Below, one piece after another: positions 18,472-25,793 of a stretch of 26,286 nucleotides of DNA. The stretch spans positions 1 through 26,286 of the IMG/VR virus record IMGVR_UViG_3300020463_000115. The stretch is one strand, 5' to 3'. Within the stretch, counting starts at the first letter, position 1. Every line of letters begins with the position of its first letter. The translations under genes were made by a program, and so were the position numbers. The stretch comes from a virus. Below the pieces are notes generated by a model. The model ran no database searches and was not told where the DNA came from. It was given only the letters and a program-made list of their open reading frames with translations.

Positions 18472-19992
18472 TTATGGCTCTAGAGCAATCTCTGCAGAAT
18501 TGAGTGGAGGGCTAGTACCATATTCTGATACATTTATTTTTCCAAAATGATTTTCCACATAATTAGAAAGATCGAATCCTGGATCTGGAGCTCTTTGCGG
18601 ATCAGTTTCTCTATGACTCCACGCTTGGCCACCGGGCCATACTTTATAAAAATCAGTCATAAAAGATTTAAGTGTTTTTCTTTGCACAGGATTAATAGAC
18701 TCTACGCCATATGGAGGATTTGCTAATCCAGAATTTGAGTTAACCGTGTATCCACCTACAAGTGCTACACCAATACTATATTTATTGTGACCATTTGTTG
18801 CTGCATGCGCTCCTTTTTGTTGTATCGGCCGGCCTCTTTCAATAGTACCATCATTTCTTATCACATAGTGATAACCAATTCCACTATATCCTGCAGCTAA
18901 ATGCGTTGCATGAATCTCTTCAGATCCTACATCTTGATCTAAAAAGTGACCGGTCCAATGTAGTACAACTTCTGTAATATCACGCGTTGCAGATCTAAAC
19001 TCAGCTTCTAATTCTTCTGTACCACCTACGACCGTAAACTTATATGGATTAACTGCATTCGGATCTTTCCACGTTTCTGTACTACTGCCTTCCCATTTAT
19101 TATCATTTTCACCAATGCTCATTACCGGTAAACTGGTGGAACCAGTATATGTAATTCTACTTGAAACTCTCGTATCAATACCAAGTAAGGTTTCTTCAAT
19201 AAGATTGAAAGGACTATCAGAATTATTTGATACAAACAGTATTGCTTCTGCGTATTTACCTTCGGATAGTAAACGTACAACATTATAATTCTCAAACGTT
19301 TTAAGTTTATTGCCAGTCAACTCGTCAATAATTAACCCTATAGGTCCTGCACTAATATCCATCACGGCTTGTAATATTGGCGAAATTGCATCGCCTATTG
19401 CTAAGTCTACTTTAGAATTAAAATCAGAAATAACTGGAGCAAGTACAGACCCTAAAGATCGCGACAATCCTGCACGTACAAAGTCTTTAATATTGCCAGC
19501 ACCATGAACGCCTTGTATAACGGATACCAAGCTTGTTATGTCTTTCCCAGTTGCTTTTGATAAAAGAGTACCAATAGCCAGGCCCGAACTACCACCATAA
19601 TATGATTTTAAGAATCCTGCAACAGGACTCTCACCTGTTAGTATAGCAAGAGTGCCAAGCGCAGTTAGTACATCAGGAACATCAGCATGACCACTGCCAA
19701 TTCCTGTAAACGCATCATCTATTACTTCAAATAGATCTTCGCCAGTTACTGCTTCAGTTAATTTTACAAGAGCTAAACCTAATACTACGCCTTTTAATTC
19801 ATTACTATAGTTTTGTAGCTGAGTAATGGATTGAAATCCATTTAATGTCTGACCAACATTTTGACCTAATGCAGATGTAAATTTAGCATTGTATTCGCCT
19901 TCAACTGTAGGCGCAGTATTACGAAAGTCTGCGGTGCCTAGTCTCTGATTATATGTAGATAGTGTAGACTGGTATCGATTAAAACTAGTCAT
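18472..19992 (-). CDS. Tail-associated N-acetylmuramoyl-L-alanine amidase (506 aa)
   Basis: The C-terminal domain (about 335-485) is an amidase_2/AmpD-type zinc hydrolase that would cut between muramic acid and the stem peptide. His345 (VVLHWTG), His460 and Asp470 (HRETDPQRAPDPGFD) match the AmpD zinc ligands, including the 10-residue His-Asp spacing. GYHYVIRNDGTIERGRP (373-389) is the family's central motif. The Lys found two residues before the Asp in AmpD is Ala468 here. Residues 1-330 are rich in Gly, Ala, Leu and Ile with long hydrophobic helices (about 67-78, 108-121, 137-146, 200-226) and resemble no lysin domain I know. The gene overlaps the gp5 stop by 1 base (TAATG), so the product is probably a structural hub lysin and not a lysis enzyme. 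Confidence 0.88.
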   Translation of the reverse strand: MTSFNRYQSTLSTYNQRLGTADFRNTAPTVEGEYNAKFTSALGQNVGQTLNGFQSITQLQNYSNELKGVVLGLALVKLTEAVTGEDLFEVIDDAFTGIGSGHADVPDVLTALGTLAILTGESPVAGFLKSYYGGSSGLAIGTLLSKATGKDITSLVSVIQGVHGAGNIKDFVRAGLSRSLGSVLAPVISDFNSKVDLAIGDAISPILQAVMDISAGPIGLIIDELTGNKLKTFENYNVVRLLSEGKYAEAILFVSNNSDSPFNLIEETLLGIDTRVSSRITYTGSTSLPVMSIGENDNKWEGSSTETWKDPNAVNPYKFTVVGGTEELEAEFRSATRDITEVVLHWTGHFLDQDVGSEEIHATHLAAGYSGIGYHYVIRNDGTIERGRPIQQKGAHAATNGHNKYSIGVALVGGYTVNSNSGLANPPYGVESINPVQRKTLKSFMTDFYKVWPGGQAWSHRETDPQRAPDPGFDLSNYVENHFGKINVSEYGTSPPLNSAEIALEP

Positions 19993-20870
19993 TACGCAAT
20001 ACCTCTATATTCATTATATACACTTTGAGCAAAATTAATTCTTTTTTGTCTGGCAGAACCTGAACTTCTTTCATATTTTTCATCAAATATCGTTGCAGCC
20101 ATTGCAACCGAATCAGTACCTTTCAATAGATTACCTGCATTCCTATTTAAACATCCAGACTCGCTATCACAGTTACTTAATTCCCAAACAATAAACTGTA
20201 GCTGATCTATAAACGTGCTATCCTGCCACGGTTTACCATATACTTGTTCAAAGATTCTTCTACGTCCTGGATGCCATTGCGCAATACCTGCAGCTTGGCC
20301 GCCATCACCTCTTGGTCCATGAGCCGGAAGATTTTTTCCAACTTCTGCTATAAGATTTCCTACTATGCCAGCAGATTGTTTTGCGGTAAAACCTCTAGAC
20401 TTAAAGAAATTAAAAGCTTGCGCTACTCGATTTGATCCGACTACTGCAGCATCGTCTTGATTAGTTAATCCTGCTGCTCTAGATAATGCCGGATCAACTT
20501 GTCCTGGGCCATATCCAGTCTCATATTGTATTGCCTTGTCTTGCATATTTTCTAATTGTTGCTCAGACGGTATTTCTATTTTAGGCATTACTCCAAGAAT
20601 GCAAGGTAGTTGTGACTCTTTACCATCTAAAAACATTCCAAATACTTGTGCACCAGGTAAAATTTGTGGCATCATACCAATACCCGAAGTACCACCGGAT
20701 GTTGTCGGTTGTAATACTGTAGCCCATGGTAATGCGTCATTTGGAATTTCTGTTACTTTTCGAGAATGTATACCAAATATTCTTACCTGTACTCTACCAA
20801 GAAGTAGAGGATCTAAATTATTAGTGGCTACACCAATAAACCACCGAACTTCATCTCCGTATTGATTCAT
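19992..20870 (-). CDS. gp5: Baseplate hub gp5-like protein: OB-fold plus tail lysozyme (292 aa)
   Basis: Residues 1-95 are a gp5-type OB-fold with WFIGVATNNLDPLLLGRVQV and LPWATVLQP, ending in LPCILGVMP; in T4 this domain joins gp5 to gp27. Residues about 148-292 are a tail lysozyme of the Phage_lysozyme2 type: GFTAKQSAGIVGNLIAEVGK with Glu176 as candidate catalytic acid, then RGDGGQAAGIAQWHPGRR. It would cleave peptidoglycan in the periplasm during injection. The needle part of T4 gp5 is missing and is encoded two genes downstream. Two cysteines (234 and 240) bracket an acidic loop and could pair. The ATG overlaps the stop of the gp27-like gene (ATGA), so the OB-fold partner pair is made together. 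Confidence 0.85.
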   Translation of the reverse strand: MNQYGDEVRWFIGVATNNLDPLLLGRVQVRIFGIHSRKVTEIPNDALPWATVLQPTTSGGTSGIGMMPQILPGAQVFGMFLDGKESQLPCILGVMPKIEIPSEQQLENMQDKAIQYETGYGPGQVDPALSRAAGLTNQDDAAVVGSNRVAQAFNFFKSRGFTAKQSAGIVGNLIAEVGKNLPAHGPRGDGGQAAGIAQWHPGRRRIFEQVYGKPWQDSTFIDQLQFIVWELSNCDSESGCLNRNAGNLLKGTDSVAMAATIFDEKYERSSGSARQKRINFAQSVYNEYRGIA

Positions 20871-22291
20871 TGGTTATAACCTTCAATGACTGAACCAATT
20901 TTTGTATTACCTCTATAATTAGCAATCTTAACTAAACTTAATCCTACGGAATAATTATTCTGACCAAGTGTATGTTTAGCAGTGTATATCATGTAATCGC
21001 CAGATCTTTTTCTATCGTAAATTTCATTATGTTGCTCAGCGTCTGCAACTGATACTACTGTAAGAATTCGTCCTAATGTTTTGTTACCATCTTGTGGCAT
21101 CATATGAAGCCCTGGTACTTCTATTTCTAATACAGATTTACCAAGAAGATTTCTCACAGATTTTGATATAGCTTTTGTTGAATGTTTTTGTGCACTATTT
21201 TCTTCGTGAATATTTTTTACGTTATTGTTATATATGTTAGCGGTAGCAATCTTACTAATTCGTTCAGCAGTCATTTCACTAATATGTTTATTCTTAAATC
21301 TAGATCGAGTGTCCGCCGCAGGATACGATCCGGTCACAAGTAAATTTGATAAAACTTTTTCTAAATCATAATTAAATGCAAACTCTAATCCATGTGTAGT
21401 ATCTACATATTCATATCGAGAACCAATGTCTCCATTCCTAATTAAATCCAATGTATTAGCATTCTTTGGATTTTTTAACGAACTAACTTGTCTAGCAAGT
21501 CCTGCACCAGTAGTTGCGGCTCTTTGTGACAGCTGCGAAGAATAAATAAATGGATCATCTAGATTAATAGGAGCTTCTTGCAATAAGCTATATAAATCAT
21601 AGAATCTTAAATCATTATCAGCTAACGAAGCATAACAAAAGAATGGAGTACCGGTTAATCCGGTTGTTCGCTTCTTTATAACGTCAATTGCTTCTAATGG
21701 ATTTAGATTTGGCACAATATATCTAAACGCAGATTGTAATTCTTGGCTTAACTGTTTAACACTATTTGCAGCATCTTCATTTGGATTCATTGCAATATCT
21801 ATAAAGCCAGAAAACTGATTAGCGTCACCGGCTCGTAATACTTTTTTTCCAGAGTCAAACGAATCTCTTAGTATGGTGTTAATAATTTCGCTTGGCTTAC
21901 CTTCGTACATTTTATTTACATTAATAAGCGTATTAAGATATGCATCATAGTCTAATAGTTTTAGCGTAACCATATCAGTAGTATCAGTTGTTGGTACTAT
22001 GCTTTCAACTTCTCTCACAACAAATCGTTTTATAACTTTAGGCGCAGATGAGTGTAATGCAAATTCTACATCTAAAATCTCAGTACCCTGATAATCCATA
22101 ATTTCTATAGATCTACCGGTATCGGTATACGTAACAGAGCCAGTTAGATAAGGTCGTTCAATATGTTCAAATATTACTAATTCTACTATTGATGAAGTAA
22201 TATCAACATTATGATCATTACGTTGTGTAGATAGTACAGCGCGGCGTAAATCATATTCATGAGGGTCGAAGGGCGTATATGATTTAGCCAT
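20867..22291 (-). CDS. Baseplate hub protein, gp27-like (474 aa)
   Basis: The N-terminal segment HNVDITSSIVELVIFEHIER (27-46), followed by PYLTGSVTYTDTGR and a QGTEILDVEF segment, is the beta pattern of the phage hub gpD/gp27 family, which forms the trimeric ring between tail tube and spike. T4 gp27 is 391 residues, so this version is about 80 longer. The middle shows VTLKLLDYDAYLNTLINVNK and a long helical stretch; the end carries IYTAKHTLGQNNYSVGLSLV, a type of strand pair that closes such hub proteins. Its start overlaps the gp53 stop by 8 bases and its stop overlaps the gp5 start by 4. Placement directly before the OB-fold/lysozyme gene supports the assignment. Confidence 0.8.
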   Translation of the reverse strand: MAKSYTPFDPHEYDLRRAVLSTQRNDHNVDITSSIVELVIFEHIERPYLTGSVTYTDTGRSIEIMDYQGTEILDVEFALHSSAPKVIKRFVVREVESIVPTTDTTDMVTLKLLDYDAYLNTLINVNKMYEGKPSEIINTILRDSFDSGKKVLRAGDANQFSGFIDIAMNPNEDAANSVKQLSQELQSAFRYIVPNLNPLEAIDVIKKRTTGLTGTPFFCYASLADNDLRFYDLYSLLQEAPINLDDPFIYSSQLSQRAATTGAGLARQVSSLKNPKNANTLDLIRNGDIGSRYEYVDTTHGLEFAFNYDLEKVLSNLLVTGSYPAADTRSRFKNKHISEMTAERISKIATANIYNNNVKNIHEENSAQKHSTKAISKSVRNLLGKSVLEIEVPGLHMMPQDGNKTLGRILTVVSVADAEQHNEIYDRKRSGDYMIYTAKHTLGQNNYSVGLSLVKIANYRGNTKIGSVIEGYNQ

Positions 22292-23042
22292 TTACAAATT
22301 TATCCTGAAATTCTCTAAAAATATCACGAACGGCATCAGGCTTTATGACGCGTATTGATTTTATTCTATCATTTTCTGCAAGATAATATTCTAGTTGTGT
22401 TACCGGCGTTTTATTAGCAGGACGATCGCCATGAGGATCAATATCGCATTGTTCGTTGTTACCATCTACATAATATCTTACAGAATTTTTTTCGGAACTT
22501 GAGGATATAAGTGTAATAGACTCTACCGCTCCACCAACCTGAGATGTTAGAACTTCGTTAGGTCTAAACGTACTGTCTGTCGTATCTTCTGAACCTAAGG
22601 TCTGCAAATCTTTTACAAAAATTTGACCTAGATCTAAGTTTCTATGTGCAATAGTTCCGGTAATACCAGAAGTAGATCCTGTTACAGTTTGTCCTACTTT
22701 CATCTGAGCGGCAAGAATATCTTTTGTTTCAACAACTGTGTGTGTTAAATCTTTATCCATAAGTCTTGTTAAAGATGTATGTGTTAAAGGCCAACCCTGC
22801 TCTTTAATGTGATCGTTGAGCAGATAAAACATCCAATAATAATCTGTAGTACCATATAACTTATATGATAATTGATCGGGCCTATCTCCTTCTTGTATAT
22901 AATAATTTCTATAAAACGCTATATTATCTTTTATTTGATCTATGATATCGACATAAGAAGTTAAATTTTGAAATGCTACGGGTGCGAGATTAACGCCAAA
23001 TTTGTACGGAATAGATCTAAAATTTTTGAAATACGTTGCCAT
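22284..23042 (-). CDS. gp53: Baseplate wedge protein gp53 (252 aa)
   Basis: gp53 is the wedge protein that clamps the outer wedge to the hub. The core matches T4 gp53: EGDRPDQLSYKLYGTTDYYW (51-70; T4 has SPRPEELANAIYGNPQLYW), then LLNDH and GWPLT. The C-terminus, EYYLAENDRIKSIRVIKPDA and VRDIFREFQDKF, parallels T4 VLENEKLRQIKIIAKSDI. T4 gp53 is 196 residues; the extra length is an insert at about 108-190 with VGQTVTGSTSGITGTIA and FRPNEVLTSQVGGAV, a beta domain also seen in gp8 of this phage. It overlaps the gp48 stop by 1 base (TAATG) and the gp27-like start by 8 bases. Confidence 0.9.
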   Translation of the reverse strand: MATYFKNFRSIPYKFGVNLAPVAFQNLTSYVDIIDQIKDNIAFYRNYYIQEGDRPDQLSYKLYGTTDYYWMFYLLNDHIKEQGWPLTHTSLTRLMDKDLTHTVVETKDILAAQMKVGQTVTGSTSGITGTIAHRNLDLGQIFVKDLQTLGSEDTTDSTFRPNEVLTSQVGGAVESITLISSSSEKNSVRYYVDGNNEQCDIDPHGDRPANKTPVTQLEYYLAENDRIKSIRVIKPDAVRDIFREFQDKFVNG

Positions 23043-24064
23043 TAGTAAGCTCCTGTTGTAGTACTACTATTACCAGGTTTATCATCGCTAGTAATAAGCT
23101 CCCAAAACTCTTCCCAGAAATCTTTATAATTTTTACCATATAAGTTCCATCCGTATCTCACGTCTTCTTTATCTAGTGTTCTAAACTCTATCATGTCAAG
23201 TGTCATATCTATTTCGCTATATTGGCCATCACGATAAAACGATTGTGAGCTAGCATTATAGTTTGTAGTCATACCACGAAGATAGCATGGAAGTAACTGA
23301 GCTCCTATGTTCTTACTTCCGTACCTCATAGCAATACCAAACTTATTTGGAAATTTATATCCGACAGGAAGTTTTTGACCCCCTGCTTGTACATCAATTG
23401 ATTCAGGATATAACTCTGTTCGAAACCATTTTATAATTTTTTCTATTTGTTGTGCTTCAGCTTGTGATCTAGGTAAAAATTTAAAATTAAAAGAATGCTC
23501 TCTTGGTCGTACAGATTTAAATACGGCCCGTATATTTGGATTGATAGCAGTTTGCGTAACTGTAGATGCAACTGCACCGGCTCTACTACCTGCCATAGTT
23601 GCAGCTCTTGCTGCAGCAACTCTTGCTATATTTGGATCTTGCAGATTCGAAAGTATTGATCCTAAACCACCTGTACCCATAAGCGCTGAAGCTGAAGCAC
23701 CTAATAAAGAGCTTCGTCCTCCTGACAACGCTTGTCTCGCTGCTTCACCACCTATGCCAAAAGAAAAAGAATTATCAAATTCTATACCATCTTGAATAGT
23801 CTGAGCAGGTGGAAGATACAATTCAATAGTGTCACCTCTAAATGTTTGACCAGCTGTAAATGTGCCACTTAATAGATCACCTAAGTTACCAAAAAACCCG
23901 GATGTCCACCAGTTATCATCTCCATCAGTACTTCCACTGTTTTCTATTTCGGACGACTGAAATGCGGCTGTATTAATAGTTGGTGGTATTTCAATGATTT
24001 GCGTGAAATACACACGTCCTTTATAATCATCTTGTGCTTCTAGGGGGAATCTATATTTAGGCAT
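23042..24064 (-). CDS. gp48: Baseplate tail tube cap gp48 (340 aa)
   Basis: gp48 caps the hub and starts tail tube polymerisation. T4 gp48 is 364 residues. The diagnostic segment is VRPREHSFNFKFLPRSQAEA and QQIEKIIKWFRTELYPES (about 185-222), followed by the beta strands of the tube fold (GMTTNYNASSQSFYRDGQYS and EIDMTLDMIEFRTL). Between them and the N-terminal beta segment lies a Gly/Ala-rich hydrophobic stretch (about 104-172). This is the first gene of the leftward block, with an exact TATAAATA box 35 bases upstream of its ATG. In T4, gp48 sits in a different cluster from gp53; here the two genes overlap. Confidence 0.88.
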   Translation of the reverse strand: MPKYRFPLEAQDDYKGRVYFTQIIEIPPTINTAAFQSSEIENSGSTDGDDNWWTSGFFGNLGDLLSGTFTAGQTFRGDTIELYLPPAQTIQDGIEFDNSFSFGIGGEAARQALSGGRSSLLGASASALMGTGGLGSILSNLQDPNIARVAAARAATMAGSRAGAVASTVTQTAINPNIRAVFKSVRPREHSFNFKFLPRSQAEAQQIEKIIKWFRTELYPESIDVQAGGQKLPVGYKFPNKFGIAMRYGSKNIGAQLLPCYLRGMTTNYNASSQSFYRDGQYSEIDMTLDMIEFRTLDKEDVRYGWNLYGKNYKDFWEEFWELITSDDKPGNSSTTTGAY

Positions 24065-24073
24065 ATTTTTTCC

Positions 24074-24081
24074 AATAAATA
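24074..24081 (+). promoter_or_regulatory. Possible late promoter box (AATAAATA) for gp4
   Basis: AATAAATA on the plus strand differs from the T4 late box TATAAATA at one base. By T4 geometry its transcript would start near 24087, about 19 bases before the gp4 ATG at 24106. It faces away from the exact minus-strand box at 24099-24106, so the short spacer may hold a divergent pair. The match is weak in an AT-rich genome. Confidence 0.4.
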
Positions 24082-24098
24082 CTTAAAAAACTTAAGAC

Positions 24099-24106
24099 TA
24101 TTTATA
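24099..24106 (-). promoter_or_regulatory. T4-type late promoter box (TATAAATA) for the gp48 hub block
   Basis: An exact TATAAATA on the minus strand ends on the first base of the gp4 start codon. The predicted transcript start is near 24093, about 29 bases before the gp48 ATG. It is the only strong candidate for driving the seven overlapping or closely spaced hub genes from gp48 to the 214 aa gene. Confidence 0.75.
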
Positions 24107-24588
24107 TGGCATACTCAGGCAAATACAAACCAAAAAACCCAAAGAAGTACGGTGGGGATCATAATAGCATCATTTTTAGATCAATGTGGGAAAGACATTG
24201 TTTTAAATGGTGTGATGAGAATCCAAAGGTAAAATCTTGGACCAGCGAAGAAGTCATTGTACCATACTATTATGACGGCGATAAACGTTATCACCGATAT
24301 TTTCCAGACCTTAAAATAGTACTTGAGGATAGAATACTATTAGTTGAAATTAAACCAGATAAAGAAACAAGACCACCTACAGGATCTAAACGCACAAAGC
24401 GATATATCAATGAAGCGTTTACGTATGTCAAGAATATGAATAAATGGGAAGCTGCACAGTCATACGCAAAAGATAGAAAGTGGGAGTTTCAGATATGGAC
24501 AGAGAATACTCTACAAACTATGGGTATTATGCCTAAACCAATAAAGAGATTAAAGCCGCTACCTCCACCAAAGAAAAAGAAAAAATAG
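24106..24588 (+). CDS. gp4: Head completion protein / nuclease gp4 (160 aa)
   Basis: gp4 acts in the last step of head filling, before the tail joins; T4 gp4 is 150 residues. The start, MAYSGKYKPKNPKKYGGDHN, and RSMWERHCFKWCDENPKV are typical of the family. A PD-(D/E)xK-like nuclease core is visible: Glu29 (MWERH), Asp68 (RYFPDLKI) and Glu81-Ile-Lys83 (LLVEIKPDKET). The C-terminus ends in a basic tail of five lysines. In T4, gp4 and gp53 are neighbours in the same direction; here gp4 points away from gp48-gp53 across a 41-base spacer. No strong ribosome binding site is seen before the ATG. Confidence 0.92.
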   Translation: MAYSGKYKPKNPKKYGGDHNSIIFRSMWERHCFKWCDENPKVKSWTSEEVIVPYYYDGDKRYHRYFPDLKIVLEDRILLVEIKPDKETRPPTGSKRTKRYINEAFTYVKNMNKWEAAQSYAKDRKWEFQIWTENTLQTMGIMPKPIKRLKPLPPPKKKKK

Positions 24589-24590
24589 CA

Positions 24591-24598
24591 TATAAATA
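24591..24598 (+). promoter_or_regulatory. T4-type late promoter box (TATAAATA) abutting the next start codon
   Basis: An exact TATAAATA on the plus strand sits in the 15-base gap between gp4 and the next gene, only 5 bases before its ATG. With T4 geometry (last box base at -6) the transcript would begin at 24604, the A of the ATG. No ribosome binding site is visible in the gap, which fits either a leaderless transcript or a chance match. Confidence 0.5.
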
Positions 24599-24603
24599 CT
24601 GCT

Positions 24604-25188
24604 ATGGCAAATATATTTCAGAAACTAGAGCTCGAAGCTTTTAGAGCAGGTATTACACCAAGAACAAAACAATCAATAGATTGGTTCAGACGTAAAGCCT
24701 CATCGATGGGACGCGTAAGTCGTGGTGCTCTCATGAAAGAAGATCCAGTAGAGTTAAAAAATAAAGGCATTGCAGGAAACATGTATATGTTTTTCTATGA
24801 TCCAAAAACAAAAGATACTCTACCATATTATGATAGCTTCCCATTGGTTATTGTTGTAGGTCCTGCTCCAGGTGGATTTAATGGTTTAAATTTACATTAT
24901 CTTCCGCCAACACTGAGAGCAAAGATGCTTGATGCGCTGATGGATATAACTAATAACAAAAATTTTGATGATACTACGAAGTTCGAAGCAACATACAATA
25001 CACTGAAACGTGCATCTAGTTTAAAATTTTTTAAGCCATGCTTCAAGCATTATTTAAATTCAAACGTTAGAAGTAGATTTGCATATGTACCAGCTCCTGA
25101 ATGGGAGATCGCTACATTCTTACCAACTGCAGATTTTCAAAAATCAGGTAAGTCTACTGTATATAGAGATTCAAGGAAAATGATCTAA
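24604..25188 (+). CDS. Conserved phage protein of unknown function next to gp4 (194 aa)
   Basis: I do not recognise this protein with certainty. It starts MANIFQKLELEAFRAGITPR. Its middle holds a striking segment: NMYMFFYDPKTKDTLPYYDS, FPLVIVVGPAPGGFNGLNLH and YLPPTLRAKMLDALMD (about 59-115), a pattern I associate with small proteins conserved across several phage groups. The rest is basic (many Lys and Arg), and no catalytic residues stand out. In T4, genes 3, 2 and 4 are adjacent, so by position it could be a counterpart of the DNA end protector gp2 or another head-tail joining factor, but T4 gp2 is longer (274 aa) and I see no clear identity. Its stop overlaps the next start (TAATG). Confidence 0.85.
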   Translation: MANIFQKLELEAFRAGITPRTKQSIDWFRRKASSMGRVSRGALMKEDPVELKNKGIAGNMYMFFYDPKTKDTLPYYDSFPLVIVVGPAPGGFNGLNLHYLPPTLRAKMLDALMDITNNKNFDDTTKFEATYNTLKRASSLKFFKPCFKHYLNSNVRSRFAYVPAPEWEIATFLPTADFQKSGKSTVYRDSRKMI

Positions 25189-25793
25189 TGGCATATGGTA
25201 TCGATGATCTCAAAGGTGAGTTAACCACCGGATTTGCAAGAACGTCTTTATTTCGGGTATTCCTACCATCGGTTGATGGAGTATTCGGTATGACTACTCG
25301 TCGAGTAAACGTTCTATGTAAATCGGCACAACTTCCTTTTAGACAAATTCTTTCAAACCCTCGTATGGTTGGTATGAAAGAACATAAAATAGCATATGGA
25401 TATGCAACAGATGACGTGTCATTAACCTTTCATGTACCAAATGATTATGACATCAAACAATACTTTGAATTTTGGCAAAGTAAAATAATAAACTTTGAGA
25501 CAAAAGAATTAAATTACCCGGATGAATATAGTTTCGAAGTAAGAATACAACAACTCAGCATGCCCACTAATCTTATAGGGCAAGCGGAACAGATATTAAG
25601 TACAGGCGTATTAGCAAACAACAGCGCATTCGATGACTTAGCTAAATCTTTAGCTGACTCACAAGTTGTATATACCTGTATTTTGGACAAAGCGTTTCCC
25701 ACTACAATGAACGCTATAGAATTTAGCAATGAACCAGGTGGAATGGTTGAATTGAACGTGCAATTATCATTTAAGGATTGGAGATCTGTATAA
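25188..25793 (+). CDS. Tail-tube-fold protein, candidate tube initiator gp54 or gp19 paralogue (201 aa)
   Basis: The beta pattern RTSLFRVFLPSV, VNVLCKSAQLPFRQILSNPR, MVGMKEHKIAYGYATDDVSL, TFHVPNDYDIKQYFEFWQSK and a closing VELNVQLSFKDW strand is that of the T4 gp19/gp54 tube fold, which also occurs in gp48. It is longer than T4 gp19 (163 aa) and shorter than gp54 (320 aa). A helical segment (about 135-160: GQAEQILSTGVLANNSAFDD) lies between the strands. The neighbouring gp26 gene favours a baseplate role, so a gp54-type ring on top of gp48 is my preferred reading; a tail tube paralogue is the alternative. The ATG overlaps the upstream stop (TAATG) with AAGGA about 10 bases before it. Confidence 0.78.
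   Translation: MAYGIDDLKGELTTGFARTSLFRVFLPSVDGVFGMTTRRVNVLCKSAQLPFRQILSNPRMVGMKEHKIAYGYATDDVSLTFHVPNDYDIKQYFEFWQSKIINFETKELNYPDEYSFEVRIQQLSMPTNLIGQAEQILSTGVLANNSAFDDLAKSLADSQVVYTCILDKAFPTTMNAIEFSNEPGGMVELNVQLSFKDWRSV

Noticed and set aside
24065-24105. Possible terminator or origin in the divergent spacer, because of CTTAAG and A/T runs.
   Set aside because: The palindrome is only 6 bases and no stable stem followed by a T run is present; promoters explain the spacer better.
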